NCBI RefSeq assembly: GCF_023073335.1
Contig: NZ_JADPJG010000031.1
Coordinates: 1-57,574, forward strand
Direction of reading: 5' to 3'
DNA length: 57,574 nt
From: Bradyrhizobium sp. 21
GTDB taxonomy: Bacteria; Pseudomonadota; Alphaproteobacteria; Rhizobiales; Xanthobacteraceae
A program made the translations under genes and the position numbers. The notes beneath the pieces are model-generated. The model was not told the DNA's origin and searched no databases. It saw nothing but the letters and a program-made list of their open reading frames with translations. The stretch's first letter is position 1. Each line of letters begins with the position of its first letter. Below, in pieces: positions 18,612 through 27,307 of the stretch.

Positions 18612-19724
18612 TCAGGACTTTCCCTTCAGAAACCCGATGCGGCCGTAGAGCGCATCGCTGGCCAGCACGAAGACGAAGATGATACCTTGCAGCACCAGCA
18701 CGGATGCATCCGGTAACCCGAGGCGGCGCTGCAATAGACCACCGCTGGCGCTGATGCCGCCGAGCAGGATCGCGACGGGAATGATGGCGAGCGGATTTTG
18801 CCGTGCAAGGAAGGCGACGAGGATGCCGGTGAAGCCGTAGCCCGCCGCGAGATTGGCATTGGTGCGCCCCTGCACGGCGGCGACCTCGACCATGCCGGCA
18901 AGACCTGCCGCTCCTCCAGCGAGGAAGCAGATGGTCAGGATCAGCTTGCTGACACCGAGGCCAACGATCTTGGCGGCGCGGATGTTGCCGCCGGCGACGC
19001 GCGCCGCGAAGCCGAACACGGTGTGATAGATCAGGATGTAGGCCGCGATGGCGGCGATCAGACCGAAGACGAGACCCCAATGCACATCGGTGCCGGGAAT
19101 GGAGCCGATCATGTTGGCGGCGCCGATCTCGCGGGTCGAAGGCTTGTTGAGGCTCGCCGGGTCGCGCATCGCGCCTTCGACGAGATGGTTGAGGATTGCG
19201 AGGCCGATGTAGACGAGCAGCAGGCTCGAGATGGTCTCGTTGACGCCGCGATATTGCCGCAGCGCGCCCGCCAGCATGATCCACAAGCCGCCGCCGATCA
19301 CGCCGGCGATGACCATGGCGATCTGCACGATGAGCGGCGGCATGCTCTGAAGCAGCAGCGCGGCGCTTGTCGCCGACAGCGCGCCGACCAGGAGCGCGCC
19401 TTCGCCGCCGATGATGACCATGCCGAGCTGCGCGGGCAGCGCCGTGCATAGGGCGGTGAGGATCAATGGCGCTGCGCGCGTCAGCGTATTCTGCCAGGAG
19501 AACCAGGTGCCGAAGGCGCCGTAATACATGTAGAAATAGAGATCGAGCGGGTTCTTGCCGAACATCGCGACGAAGATGCCGAAGACCACGAGCGCGCCGG
19601 CAAGCGCCGCGCCCGGAATCAGGATGTATTCGATTGTCGCGCCGTGGCGCTGGAGAAAGCCGGGATCGGCGGCCGGGGCAATTGTCCCGACCGCTTCAGT
19701 AGGATCCGCGGCTTCCGATGTCAC
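18612..19724 (-). CDS. ABC transporter permease (nucleoside/sugar type, subunit A)
   Basis: A 370-residue permease of the same class as 10429-11520. It begins with a hydrophilic Ala/Asp-rich leader of about 25 residues, followed by about ten transmembrane segments and the VIIGGEGALLVG signature near residue 110. The ATG overlaps the stop of the binding-protein gene by four bases (19721-19724), and the next permease starts one base after its stop, so the order binding protein, permease A, permease B is tightly coupled. Confidence 0.88.
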   Translation of the reverse strand: MTSEAADPTEAVGTIAPAADPGFLQRHGATIEYILIPGAALAGALVVFGIFVAMFGKNPLDLYFYMYYGAFGTWFSWQNTLTRAAPLILTALCTALPAQLGMVIIGGEGALLVGALSATSAALLLQSMPPLIVQIAMVIAGVIGGGLWIMLAGALRQYRGVNETISSLLLVYIGLAILNHLVEGAMRDPASLNKPSTREIGAANMIGSIPGTDVHWGLVFGLIAAIAAYILIYHTVFGFAARVAGGNIRAAKIVGLGVSKLILTICFLAGGAAGLAGMVEVAAVQGRTNANLAAGYGFTGILVAFLARQNPLAIIPVAILLGGISASGGLLQRRLGLPDASVLVLQGIIFVFVLASDALYGRIGFLKGKS

Positions 19725-20833
19725 GAAGTCGCTCCGATCACGCCCTCGACGAGATAGTCCATCTTCTCCAGTTCAGGGTCCTTCTGGCCGCGATCGTTGC
19801 CGGCCGCGATGACAGACTTGCCCTTGTTGTCGACGAGGCCTCCCTTGAAGATGGCGTAGCCTTCCGCCGACAGGAATTTTGCCTTGACGTCGTCGGCATG
19901 CTTGCGCGCTTCGGCGGAGACCGCTTCGCCATAGGGCGAGGTCTTGACGATCTCTTCCTTGAGGCCGCCGCGATAGAAGTTCGGGATGCTCTCGCCGGCG
20001 GCGATCATCTTCACGAATTTCGGATAGAGCGCCTCCCAGTTCCACTCCGCGCCGGTGAGATACGCCTTCGGCGCGAGCGGCGACTGGTTGGTGTGATAGC
20101 CGCAGACGAAGGCGCCGCGGCGCGCGGCGTTCTCGACCATGGTTTTCGGACCGTCGACGTGACAAGTGAGCACGTCCACGCCTTGGTCGATCAGGCTGTT
20201 GGTGGCCTCGGCTTCCTTGACCGGCATCGACCAGTCGCCGGTGAAGATCACCTGGGTCGTGGCCTTGGGATTGGCGAGCTTGGCGCCGAGCGCGAAGGCG
20301 TTGATGTTGCGCAGCACCTGCGGAATGGGTTTAGCCGCGACGAAACCGAGCTTGCCGCTCTTGGAGGTGTAGCCGGCGATGATGCCCGAGATGTACTGGG
20401 CCTCGTCGATATAGCCGAAATAGCTGCCGGCGTTCTTCGGGTCCTTGTCGCTCCACAAGCCGCCGCAGTGCTCGAAGCGAAGCTTCGGGAACTTGTTGGC
20501 CATCTTGATCATGTGCGGGTTGTAGTAGCCGAACGAGGTCGGGAACAGCAGGGTGGCGCCGTCGAGATTGATCATGGACTCGATCGTCTTCTCGACCGCG
20601 TCCGTCTCAGGCACCTTCTCTTCCTCGACGACCTTGAGGCCGGGAATCTTCTTGAGCGCTGCGGCGCCCTGCGCATGCGCCTGGTTATAGCCGTAGTCGT
20701 CGCGCGAGCCGACATAGATGAAGCCGATGGTCGTCTCGGCCGCGAAGGCCGGGCGGACGCCCGCTGCCGCGCCGAGGGTGAGGGCCGCGCCGCCCTGCAA
20801 CAAATGACGTCGTGAAATCCTGCCAAAATCCAT
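19721..20833 (-). CDS. BMP/PnrA-family substrate-binding protein with Tat-type signal
   Basis: A 370-residue binding protein. Its leader contains a twin-arginine motif (SRRHLLQG, residues 7-14), a hydrophobic stretch and an AFA cleavage region near 31, suggesting export by Tat rather than Sec, unlike its paralogue at 8371-9450. The mature part opens ETTIGFIYVGSRDDYGYN and includes LLFPTSFGYYNPH, both typical of the PnrA fold. It is the first gene of the six-gene operon running to 14947. The purine, nucleoside or biuret ligand is inferred from co-transcribed enzymes. Confidence 0.88.
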   Translation of the reverse strand: MDFGRISRRHLLQGGAALTLGAAAGVRPAFAAETTIGFIYVGSRDDYGYNQAHAQGAAALKKIPGLKVVEEEKVPETDAVEKTIESMINLDGATLLFPTSFGYYNPHMIKMANKFPKLRFEHCGGLWSDKDPKNAGSYFGYIDEAQYISGIIAGYTSKSGKLGFVAAKPIPQVLRNINAFALGAKLANPKATTQVIFTGDWSMPVKEAEATNSLIDQGVDVLTCHVDGPKTMVENAARRGAFVCGYHTNQSPLAPKAYLTGAEWNWEALYPKFVKMIAAGESIPNFYRGGLKEEIVKTSPYGEAVSAEARKHADDVKAKFLSAEGYAIFKGGLVDNKGKSVIAAGNDRGQKDPELEKMDYLVEGVIGATS

Positions 20834-21233
20834 TGCTCGCTCCCTTGGCGGATGTACCGCCTTAATCTCGCGGCTGCGCCGGTCTAGCGAAGCCCGGAAG
20901 GAGATGTCGCAAGCTTCATGCCAGAGGTTGCGAAGCGATCAGGTGTTCGTAACTTGCTGAAAAATATTGTGTTTTAAAACTTATCGAATCTTGCCGAGGA
21001 AATCGGCAGGTGATTTTTTAGGCAGTATTCGTCTGTTGTATGCAATGGAGTTAAGCAGCCCAGCCACCTCACCCCGTGTGCATGACGGGAGCTACCGCCT
21101 GCCGGCTACCCTCATTCATGCTACCCCACGCGCGTATCAAAACAGCGCTCGTGATTTCGCTGGCACCGAACTTGTATCGATTGCCGCCAGGACCGCCGCT
21201 GCAGCGGTCCCAAGAGATGGAAAGCTCGCCGAG
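20834..21233. promoter_or_regulatory. Divergent intergenic region, transporter operon / M20 amidohydrolase
   Basis: About 400 bases without a convincing gene. An inverted repeat TCGCAA (20907-20912) and TTGCGA (20928-20933), spaced 15 bases, could be an operator. An AT-rich stretch (20960-20990) precedes a small hairpin, TGCCGA (20992-20997) with TCGGCA (21003-21008), followed by T5 at 21014-21018. The open frame of the downstream gene extends into this region, so its true start may be further upstream than listed. Confidence 0.4.
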
Positions 21234-22493
21234 ATGGCTGCTGCTAACGCCGTTCAAACTACATCGCTCGGCGAAGAGATCGTCCGCCGCATCAACGAGC
21301 TCGCCGCGATCTCGGAAGAAGGCGACAAGCTCACCCGCATCTACCTGAGCAGCGAGCTGCGCAAGGCCGCAGACCTCATCCTGGCCTGGATGCGCGATGC
21401 CGGCATGAGTGCGCATCTCGACGCGATCGGCAATGTCTGCGGGCGCTACGAAGGCGAGCGGCCGGGCGTGCCTTGCCTGATGCTGGGCTCGCACTACGAT
21501 ACCGTGCGCGACGCCGGCAAATGGGACGGGCCGCTGGGCGTGATCACAGGGATCGCCTGCGTCGCCGATCTCAATCGCCGCGGCAAGCGCCTGCCGTTCG
21601 CGATCGAAATCGTGGGCTTTGCCGATGAGGAGGGGGTGCGCTTTGCCTCGACCTTGCTCGGCAGCCGCGCGGTGGCCGGCACTTTTGACGAAAGCGTCCT
21701 GAACACACGCGACCGCGATGGCGTGTCCATGCGCGATGCGATGGTGCAGTTCGGGCTTGACCCTGACCATATCGGTGGGGCCGCGCGGGCCCGGCGCGAA
21801 CTGCTTGCCTATCTCGAACTGCACATCGAGCAAGGGCCCGTGCTGGAAGCACAGAACCTGCCCGTCGGCGTGGTCACCGCGATTGCGGGCGCGACACGGC
21901 TTGCCGCGCGGCTGACCGGCATGGCAGGGCACGCGGGCACGGTGCCGATGGCGCTTCGGCGTGACGCGCTCGCTGGCGCTGCCGAATGCATCGGCGCAAT
22001 CGAGCAGTTTTGCCGGACCGACGAGAGCGGGTTGGTCGGTACCGTCGGCTACATCCAGGCGAGGCCAGGCGCGACCAACGTCATTCCGGGCGAGGTGTCC
22101 TTCACCATCGACATGCGGGCGCCGACGGACATGCACCGCAAGCGCGCGGTCGCCGATGTCGTCAGGCAGATCGAAGCCATCGCAAAGCGCCGCCAATTGT
22201 CGCTTCAGCTCGACGTCACCCACGAGAATCGCACCGCGCCTTGCGCGCCGTGGCTGAAGGACCAGATCGCGCAGGCAATCAAAGCAGAACGTTTTCCCGT
22301 GTTCGAGCTGCCGAGCGGAGCCGGGCACGACGGCATGGCCATGATCGACATCGCCGACGTCGGCATGATCTTCGTCCGCTGCCGCGGCGGTATCAGCCAT
22401 CACCCGGACGAGCATGTCGAGCCCGCCGATGCCGATGCCGGCGCGCGGGTGCTGCTGCGGGTGATCGAGAATTTTCGGCCGCGGGAAGGTTAA
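21234..22493 (+). CDS. M20-family allantoate / N-carbamoyl amidohydrolase
   Basis: A 419-residue zinc amidohydrolase of the AllC/HyuC group. Metal and catalytic residues are visible in GSHYDT (His87), the Asp98 of KWDGPLG, DEEGVRF (Glu132-133) and ELHIEQGP near residue 200. A C-terminal SGAGHDGMAM segment and a HHPDEH segment complete the family pattern. Allantoate amidohydrolase is favoured because allantoate is the product of the puuE-encoded allantoinase at 1382-2317; N-carbamoyl-L-amino acid hydrolase is the alternative. The start was placed at the ATG where family similarity begins, though the open frame reaches back to 20967. Confidence 0.78.
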   Translation: MAAANAVQTTSLGEEIVRRINELAAISEEGDKLTRIYLSSELRKAADLILAWMRDAGMSAHLDAIGNVCGRYEGERPGVPCLMLGSHYDTVRDAGKWDGPLGVITGIACVADLNRRGKRLPFAIEIVGFADEEGVRFASTLLGSRAVAGTFDESVLNTRDRDGVSMRDAMVQFGLDPDHIGGAARARRELLAYLELHIEQGPVLEAQNLPVGVVTAIAGATRLAARLTGMAGHAGTVPMALRRDALAGAAECIGAIEQFCRTDESGLVGTVGYIQARPGATNVIPGEVSFTIDMRAPTDMHRKRAVADVVRQIEAIAKRRQLSLQLDVTHENRTAPCAPWLKDQIAQAIKAERFPVFELPSGAGHDGMAMIDIADVGMIFVRCRGGISHHPDEHVEPADADAGARVLLRVIENFRPREG

Positions 22494-22591
22494 GTCGATC
22501 CCGCAAGTCACCGGATAGAGACACGAATCAGACACGTCTAGAATGGTGACGGCTTACCGCCGGCACCACGAGACATCATTCGACGGCGCAC

Positions 22592-23965
22592 ATGAACAGC
22601 GACATCTCTTTCCCATCCCATCGCGAAAATCGGTTCTACCAAGGCGCCGCTGCGACCTTCGTCGCCAACGCCCTTCAGGCGGTGAATTTTCTCGGCGATC
22701 GATTCCTGAGGCAGTCGCATCATTCGCTGACGGCCATCGAGGACCTGTACCGGCACTCGATGGACAGCGCCTTTTCGGCGACCGAGGCATTCCTCGTTAC
22801 CGGCGCGCCGCACGCCTCCGCGTACTATCCGCGCGACTTCGCCTGGTTCTATCCGGACATTCTCGACCCCGAGACCATCATGGATTCGCAGGACGCGGTG
22901 CGGCGGGTTCGTCTGCTCGAAAAGAGCGTCCGCCTGCTGCTGGAGGCGGTTCGCGCTGATGTCGTCACGACGACCATCGTCCCGGCGGGACGCGCCCGCT
23001 ACCTCGGCGTAAACTATTTCTCGCGCCCCTCGGATACGCTGCTCGGCATTTTGGCCGGTCTCCAACAGATGCTCTCCGCCGAGGAGAGGACGTCGTCCCA
23101 TCTGGCGATGTCGCAATGTGCGCATGCCGGCCGCCTGCTGCTGGCGGAATACGGCGGTGACCTGAAGCGCGCGATCCTCCAGCTCGCCGGCGAGCTCGAG
23201 CCGTTCAATGATGACGGCACCAGGCATTTGCTGTGCGATGCCAGCGCTCCTCGCTCCGCGGCAACGGACACGCGCGCCGAGCGCAGGCGTTTCGTCACCA
23301 ATGCCTGCGTCTACACGACGTTCGTGTGGGGCGTGCAGCTCGGAGTCGTCGAGGAGACCGAGCTGAAGCGGCTGTTCGGGCGCGACCTCGCGCAGTACAA
23401 GAAGGACCTGCTCCGCCTGTTCGGCAAAGACGGCTATATCAGGCATTCCCTCGATGGCGCCACGGGTTCGCCGGCGTCCTCGGTTGCGCTTGATTTCGTC
23501 AGCGTGCATCGCGGCTTCTGGGATATGAACGAGGAAAGCGAGCGCGCGCTGTTCGCGGCCACTGCGGATCTGGTCATTGCGGAGCCGCGCTTTCGCATCC
23601 CCAGCACGTTCCACTTCCTGGTGTCCGCGGATAATCCGCGGAACAAGATGATCCACAAGATTGCGGCTCCGGCCTACCAGGGACGTTCCTCCTGGCCGAC
23701 GTTCAACGTCGAGTTCGCGGATCGCATGCTGGACTACGATGAATTCTCGGGGAGCGAGACCTACCGTTCCTGCGCCCAAGGAATTCTGAAGGACATTCGG
23801 ACCGCGACCGAAGTCCACGGCGGCTATCAGGAACTGATCTCGGAGCAGGGCCTGAAATATCGCACCTGGGCCTATAAGGGCGCCGTGGCCCACTCCTGGT
23901 TTCCGCGTTTCCTGTCCGTCTGGAGGAGGGCGTATGGAACGCCGCTCCTCCATTGGAATGATTGA
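22592..23965 (+). CDS. Unknown protein, possible alpha/alpha-toroid glycosidase-like fold
   Basis: A 457-residue soluble protein without a signal peptide. I do not recognise a family with confidence. It is rich in amphipathic helices, and an SAYYPRDFAWFYPDI-type segment near residue 80 resembles active-site loops of six-hairpin glycosidases. A second aromatic/acidic segment (FVSVHRGFWDMNEES region, about residue 305) lies in the middle. Those folds process glucans, trehalose or inulin-type sugars, but no catalytic pair can be named. It stands alone between the ureide amidohydrolase and the convergent dctA, 11 bases from the latter stop. Confidence 0.7.
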   Translation: MNSDISFPSHRENRFYQGAAATFVANALQAVNFLGDRFLRQSHHSLTAIEDLYRHSMDSAFSATEAFLVTGAPHASAYYPRDFAWFYPDILDPETIMDSQDAVRRVRLLEKSVRLLLEAVRADVVTTTIVPAGRARYLGVNYFSRPSDTLLGILAGLQQMLSAEERTSSHLAMSQCAHAGRLLLAEYGGDLKRAILQLAGELEPFNDDGTRHLLCDASAPRSAATDTRAERRRFVTNACVYTTFVWGVQLGVVEETELKRLFGRDLAQYKKDLLRLFGKDGYIRHSLDGATGSPASSVALDFVSVHRGFWDMNEESERALFAATADLVIAEPRFRIPSTFHFLVSADNPRNKMIHKIAAPAYQGRSSWPTFNVEFADRMLDYDEFSGSETYRSCAQGILKDIRTATEVHGGYQELISEQGLKYRTWAYKGAVAHSWFPRFLSVWRRAYGTPLLHWND

Positions 23966-23976
23966 TCCGTCCGGCG

Positions 23977-25296
23977 CTATCCCGCCGTCACGTCCACCAA
24001 CTCGCCGCCCTCCAGCACCTTGGCCGCCTTGGCGCGATCGAGGTCGCCTTCCCAGGCGGCCACCACCACGGTGGCGACGCAGTTGCCGGTGAGGTTGCCG
24101 ACCGCGCGGGCCATGCCGATGAACCAGTCGACCGACAAAACCAGCACCAGGCCGATCGCGGGAATACTCGGCACCGCGTTGAGCGTCGCCGCCAGGATCA
24201 CGATCGCCGAGCCGGGCACGCCGTGCGCGCCCTTCGACGTGATCAGGGAGACGCCGAGCACGAGCAGGAGGTCGCCGAAGGACAACGGCGTGTTGGTCGC
24301 CTGCGCGATGAAGACGACGGCGAGCGTCAGGTAGATCGAGAAGGCGTCGAGGTTGAAGGAATAGCCGGTCGGAATGACGAGGCCGACCACGGAATCCTTG
24401 ACGCCCATCCGCTCCAGCTTCTTCATGATCTGCGGCAGCACTGCGTCGGAGGAGGCCGTCGCGAGCACGATGGTCAGTTCCTCGCGCAGGTAGGCGAGGA
24501 ATTTGAGGATGTTAATGCCGGCCAGCGCCATCACGCTGCCGAGCACGCCCAGCACGAAGATGCCGACCGAGACGTAGAACAGCATCACCAGCGAGACGAG
24601 CTGCTTCAAGGAGCCGACGCCGTATTTGCCGACGGTGTAGGCGACCGCGCCGAGCACGCCAAGTGGAGCAATCCGAACAATAAGCCCCATGACGCGGAAC
24701 AGAACGGTCGAGGCAGCGTCGATGATGGACGTCACGAGCTTGCCCTTCTCGCCGCCGACGAGCGCGAGACCGACGCCAAACAGCACGGCGAAGAACAACA
24801 CCTGGAGGACGTCGTTGCGCGACAGCGCGTCGAACGAGGTGGTCGGGATCACGTTGAGCAGGAAGGAACCGATGCCGCCGCCCTGCAGCTTGTGGGCGTT
24901 GTCGGCATAGGTGTTGAGCGCTTTGGCATCGAGCGTCGAGGGATCGATGTTCATACCGTGGCCGGGGCCGAAGAGGTAGGCGAGCACGAGGCCGACCACA
25001 AGCGCCACAGTTGTCATCACCTCGAAATAGAGCAGCGCCTTGACGCCGACCCGGCCGACCTTCTTGAGGTCGCCGGCGCCGGCAATGCCGTGCACGACGA
25101 CGCAGAACACGATCGGGGCCACGATCATCGAGATCAGCTTCAGGAAGGCGTCGCTGAGGATCTTGAGGCTGACGGCGAAGTCCGGAGTGGCCATGCCGAG
25201 GATGATGCCGAGCACGAGCGCGGCCAGGACCTGGACGAACAGCGAGGTGTAAAGCGGCTTGGGCTCGGCGGCCGGGGCCGCGGCAATGGTCGACAT
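23977..25296 (-). CDS. dctA: C4-dicarboxylate:cation symporter
   Basis: A 439-residue DAACS-family transporter with eight membrane helices and two re-entrant loops. It has the LKLISMIVAPIVFCVVVHGIA region, a serine-rich re-entrant loop in ATASSDAVLPQI near residue 285, and GYSFNLDAFSIY near 315, all diagnostic of DctA. It imports succinate, malate and fumarate, the main carbon source for symbiotic rhizobia. A GGGGGAG ribosome site precedes the ATG at 25296. It lies 86 bases downstream of the formamidase gene on the same strand and could be cotranscribed. Confidence 0.93.
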   Translation of the reverse strand: MSTIAAAPAAEPKPLYTSLFVQVLAALVLGIILGMATPDFAVSLKILSDAFLKLISMIVAPIVFCVVVHGIAGAGDLKKVGRVGVKALLYFEVMTTVALVVGLVLAYLFGPGHGMNIDPSTLDAKALNTYADNAHKLQGGGIGSFLLNVIPTTSFDALSRNDVLQVLFFAVLFGVGLALVGGEKGKLVTSIIDAASTVLFRVMGLIVRIAPLGVLGAVAYTVGKYGVGSLKQLVSLVMLFYVSVGIFVLGVLGSVMALAGINILKFLAYLREELTIVLATASSDAVLPQIMKKLERMGVKDSVVGLVIPTGYSFNLDAFSIYLTLAVVFIAQATNTPLSFGDLLLVLGVSLITSKGAHGVPGSAIVILAATLNAVPSIPAIGLVLVLSVDWFIGMARAVGNLTGNCVATVVVAAWEGDLDRAKAAKVLEGGELVDVTAG

Positions 25297-25382
25297 GGTG
25301 AACTCCCCCGATTTGACGCGTCTTGGACGTCAAGAAGGAGCAACTCCCGTGCCAGATTGTCGCGTTTTCCGCTGGAAACGGC

Positions 25383-26396
25383 CTATTCCGCCGCCTTCGC
25401 CGTCTTGCCGAACATCCGTGTCGGTGCCGGGAAGCCGCAGGAGGTGCCGTCGGTGACCTTGACCTGGTCCTCCCACGGCAGGCGGTAGGTGCCCGCGACC
25501 ATGTCCTGCATGAAGGTGTAAGGGCAGTCCATCGCACCGCCCTTCACCGCGACATAGCCGCGGTGCCAGATCTGGTAGATGTTGTTCTCGACGCCCCAAT
25601 TGATGCGAGCCTCGCGCACGAGGTCGGGCCGTACCTCGGCGGTGATGATCTCGTCGGCGCGGCCGGTGGTGCCGTGCGCCAGCACCGAGCCATCGAAATT
25701 GACGATCATGCCTTCGCCCATGGAGTCGAACGAGCCGTCGGAGCCGCACATGCAGACGTTCGCTGTCACCATCAGGTTCTGGAACGAATTGGCTTGGTTG
25801 GTGAAGCGCCAGGCGTCGCGAATCGGCGCGGTGTAACCGGCGGTGCGGATCATGATCTCCGCGCCCTTGTAGGCGCATTCCCGCGCCATCTCCGGGAACA
25901 TGCCGTCATGGCAGATGATCAGCGCGATCTTCGCACCGTTCGGCCCCTCGATCACGGGAATGCCGATGTCGCCCGGCTCCCACGGCTCGACCGGAATCCA
26001 GGGATGAAGTTTTCGGTAGTACAGCTTGATCTCGCCGTGGTCGTCGATGATCAGGCCGGAATTGTAGGGGTTGCCGTGCGGGTTGAACTCCATGATGGAG
26101 AAGCAGCCCCAGATCCTGTTGTCGATGCAAGCCTTCTTGAAGGCGGTGACCTCAGGCCCGTCGAGCCGGCACATGATCTCCGGATTGGTGTCCATCGAGA
26201 GCCCATGCAGCGAATATTCGGGGAAGACCACCAGGTCCATGGTGGAGAGATTGCGGCGGGCCTTGCCGACCATCCAGACGATGCGCTCGGTCTGTTTCGC
26301 AAGATCGGCTCGGGTCACGACGTTCGGCAGTTGCAACTGCACCAGCCCGATGACGACGCCCTCAGGCGATTTGTTCAACCCGCCAAGCCCGTTCAT
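25383..26396 (-). CDS. amiF: Formamidase (nitrilase superfamily)
   Basis: A 337-residue carbon-nitrogen hydrolase that converts formamide to formate and ammonia. The catalytic triad is Glu60 (FPEYSLHG), Lys129 (YYRKLHPW) and Cys162 (IICHDGMFPE). Length and spacing match the characterised Helicobacter AmiF (Glu60, Lys133, Cys166) closely. The ATG at 26396 was chosen because GGGAGC precedes it and the domain begins there; the frame extends further upstream without features. It is divergent from a TetR regulator. An aliphatic amidase is a less likely alternative. Confidence 0.92.
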   Translation of the reverse strand: MNGLGGLNKSPEGVVIGLVQLQLPNVVTRADLAKQTERIVWMVGKARRNLSTMDLVVFPEYSLHGLSMDTNPEIMCRLDGPEVTAFKKACIDNRIWGCFSIMEFNPHGNPYNSGLIIDDHGEIKLYYRKLHPWIPVEPWEPGDIGIPVIEGPNGAKIALIICHDGMFPEMARECAYKGAEIMIRTAGYTAPIRDAWRFTNQANSFQNLMVTANVCMCGSDGSFDSMGEGMIVNFDGSVLAHGTTGRADEIITAEVRPDLVREARINWGVENNIYQIWHRGYVAVKGGAMDCPYTFMQDMVAGTYRLPWEDQVKVTDGTSCGFPAPTRMFGKTAKAAE

Positions 26397-26616
26397 GATC
26401 AGCTCCCATCGTCGGCTTCCTTGCCGTCCGCGCAGCACCGTTGCGCGCAGTTTCCGACAGAGCAAATCCGATTTTGACGGCGCGCAAAAGTCCATTTTTC
26501 AGGCGGCAGGCGAAACTCGTGCGCGAGAGGACCGTGGCGCTCCCCAGAGGAGGCCGACGCACATTGTTGCGGCGCGCCGTGCCTCAAGTCTCGGCTTGAC
26601 CCTCCAATCCGCCCAA

Positions 26617-26632
26617 TGTCAGACTTATGACA
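26617..26632. promoter_or_regulatory. Candidate TetR operator TGTCA-N6-TGACA
   Basis: The inverted repeat TGTCA (26617-26621) and TGACA (26628-26632) lies directly at the start codon of the tetR gene, in the tetR/amiF divergent region. The position fits autorepression, with possible control of amiF. Confidence 0.4.
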
Positions 26633-27294
26633 TGAGTACAGCAAAGCGACATATCGCCAGCCTTCGTGACGAATATGCAGAGATGACACGGCAGCGCATC
26701 GTTGCGGCCTTTGTTGAGACGCTGGAGGACGAGGCGGCGGACGACATCTCCATGGCCGCGGTGGCCAGGCGCGCGAAGGTGGCCGAGCGAACCGTCTATC
26801 GGCACTTCAAGACCCGTGCGGAGCTGTCTGCGGCGGCCGGCGAATGGATCGAGGACAATGTCTTCAGCTATATTCCCTTCGCCTCGCCCGATGAGCTGCC
26901 CGAGATCTTCCGCAAGTTGTGCAAGCGGTTTGATCGTCATCCGCATCTGGCGCGGGCCATCGCAGCGACGCGGACGGGCCGAAGGGTGCGCGCCGACTTC
27001 CGGCGCCATCTGATCGAGCAGCATCGCAAGGCGATGGCGCCGCTGGTGCGGCATCTCCCCGCCAGGGAGGTCCGCCAGGCGGAGGCGCTCGCGTCCTATC
27101 TCAACAACGTGCTGGCCTGGAATGCGATGCGTGAGGACTTCGGCATGTCCAGCGCCGAGATCGCGGACGCAATCGAGTGGGCGCTCACTACACTTTTAAA
27201 AGATGTCCGTCAGCGCGATGCCGCCGCGGCGCGTACTGGCAAGTCTGGCAAATCGCCGCGGAAGCGAACTGCGGCTGCGAAAGAGCCGGCGTAG
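26632..27294 (+). CDS. TetR-family transcriptional regulator
   Basis: A 220-residue regulator. Residues 15-65 form the TetR helix-turn-helix (recognition region ISMAAVARRAKVAERTVYRHF), and the remainder is a helical ligand-binding domain ending in a basic Lys/Arg tail. It is divergent from amiF and followed after 13 bases by adenine deaminase, which is followed after 13 bases by a purine permease, so it probably heads a three-gene operon. A nucleobase or formamide effector is plausible from neighbours, but nothing in the sequence shows it. Confidence 0.88.
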   Translation: MSTAKRHIASLRDEYAEMTRQRIVAAFVETLEDEAADDISMAAVARRAKVAERTVYRHFKTRAELSAAAGEWIEDNVFSYIPFASPDELPEIFRKLCKRFDRHPHLARAIAATRTGRRVRADFRRHLIEQHRKAMAPLVRHLPAREVRQAEALASYLNNVLAWNAMREDFGMSSAEIADAIEWALTTLLKDVRQRDAAAARTGKSGKSPRKRTAAAKEPA

Positions 27295-27307
27295 ATTGAG
27301 GCAGGCC

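Noticed and set aside
20834..20960. A ykkC/guanidine-type riboswitch ahead of the biuret-linked transporter operon
   Set aside because: None of the conserved ykkC segments could be found in the leader.
23962..25488. A 508-codon plus-strand frame
   Set aside because: Antisense to dctA, extremely His/Asp/Arg-rich, no domain.
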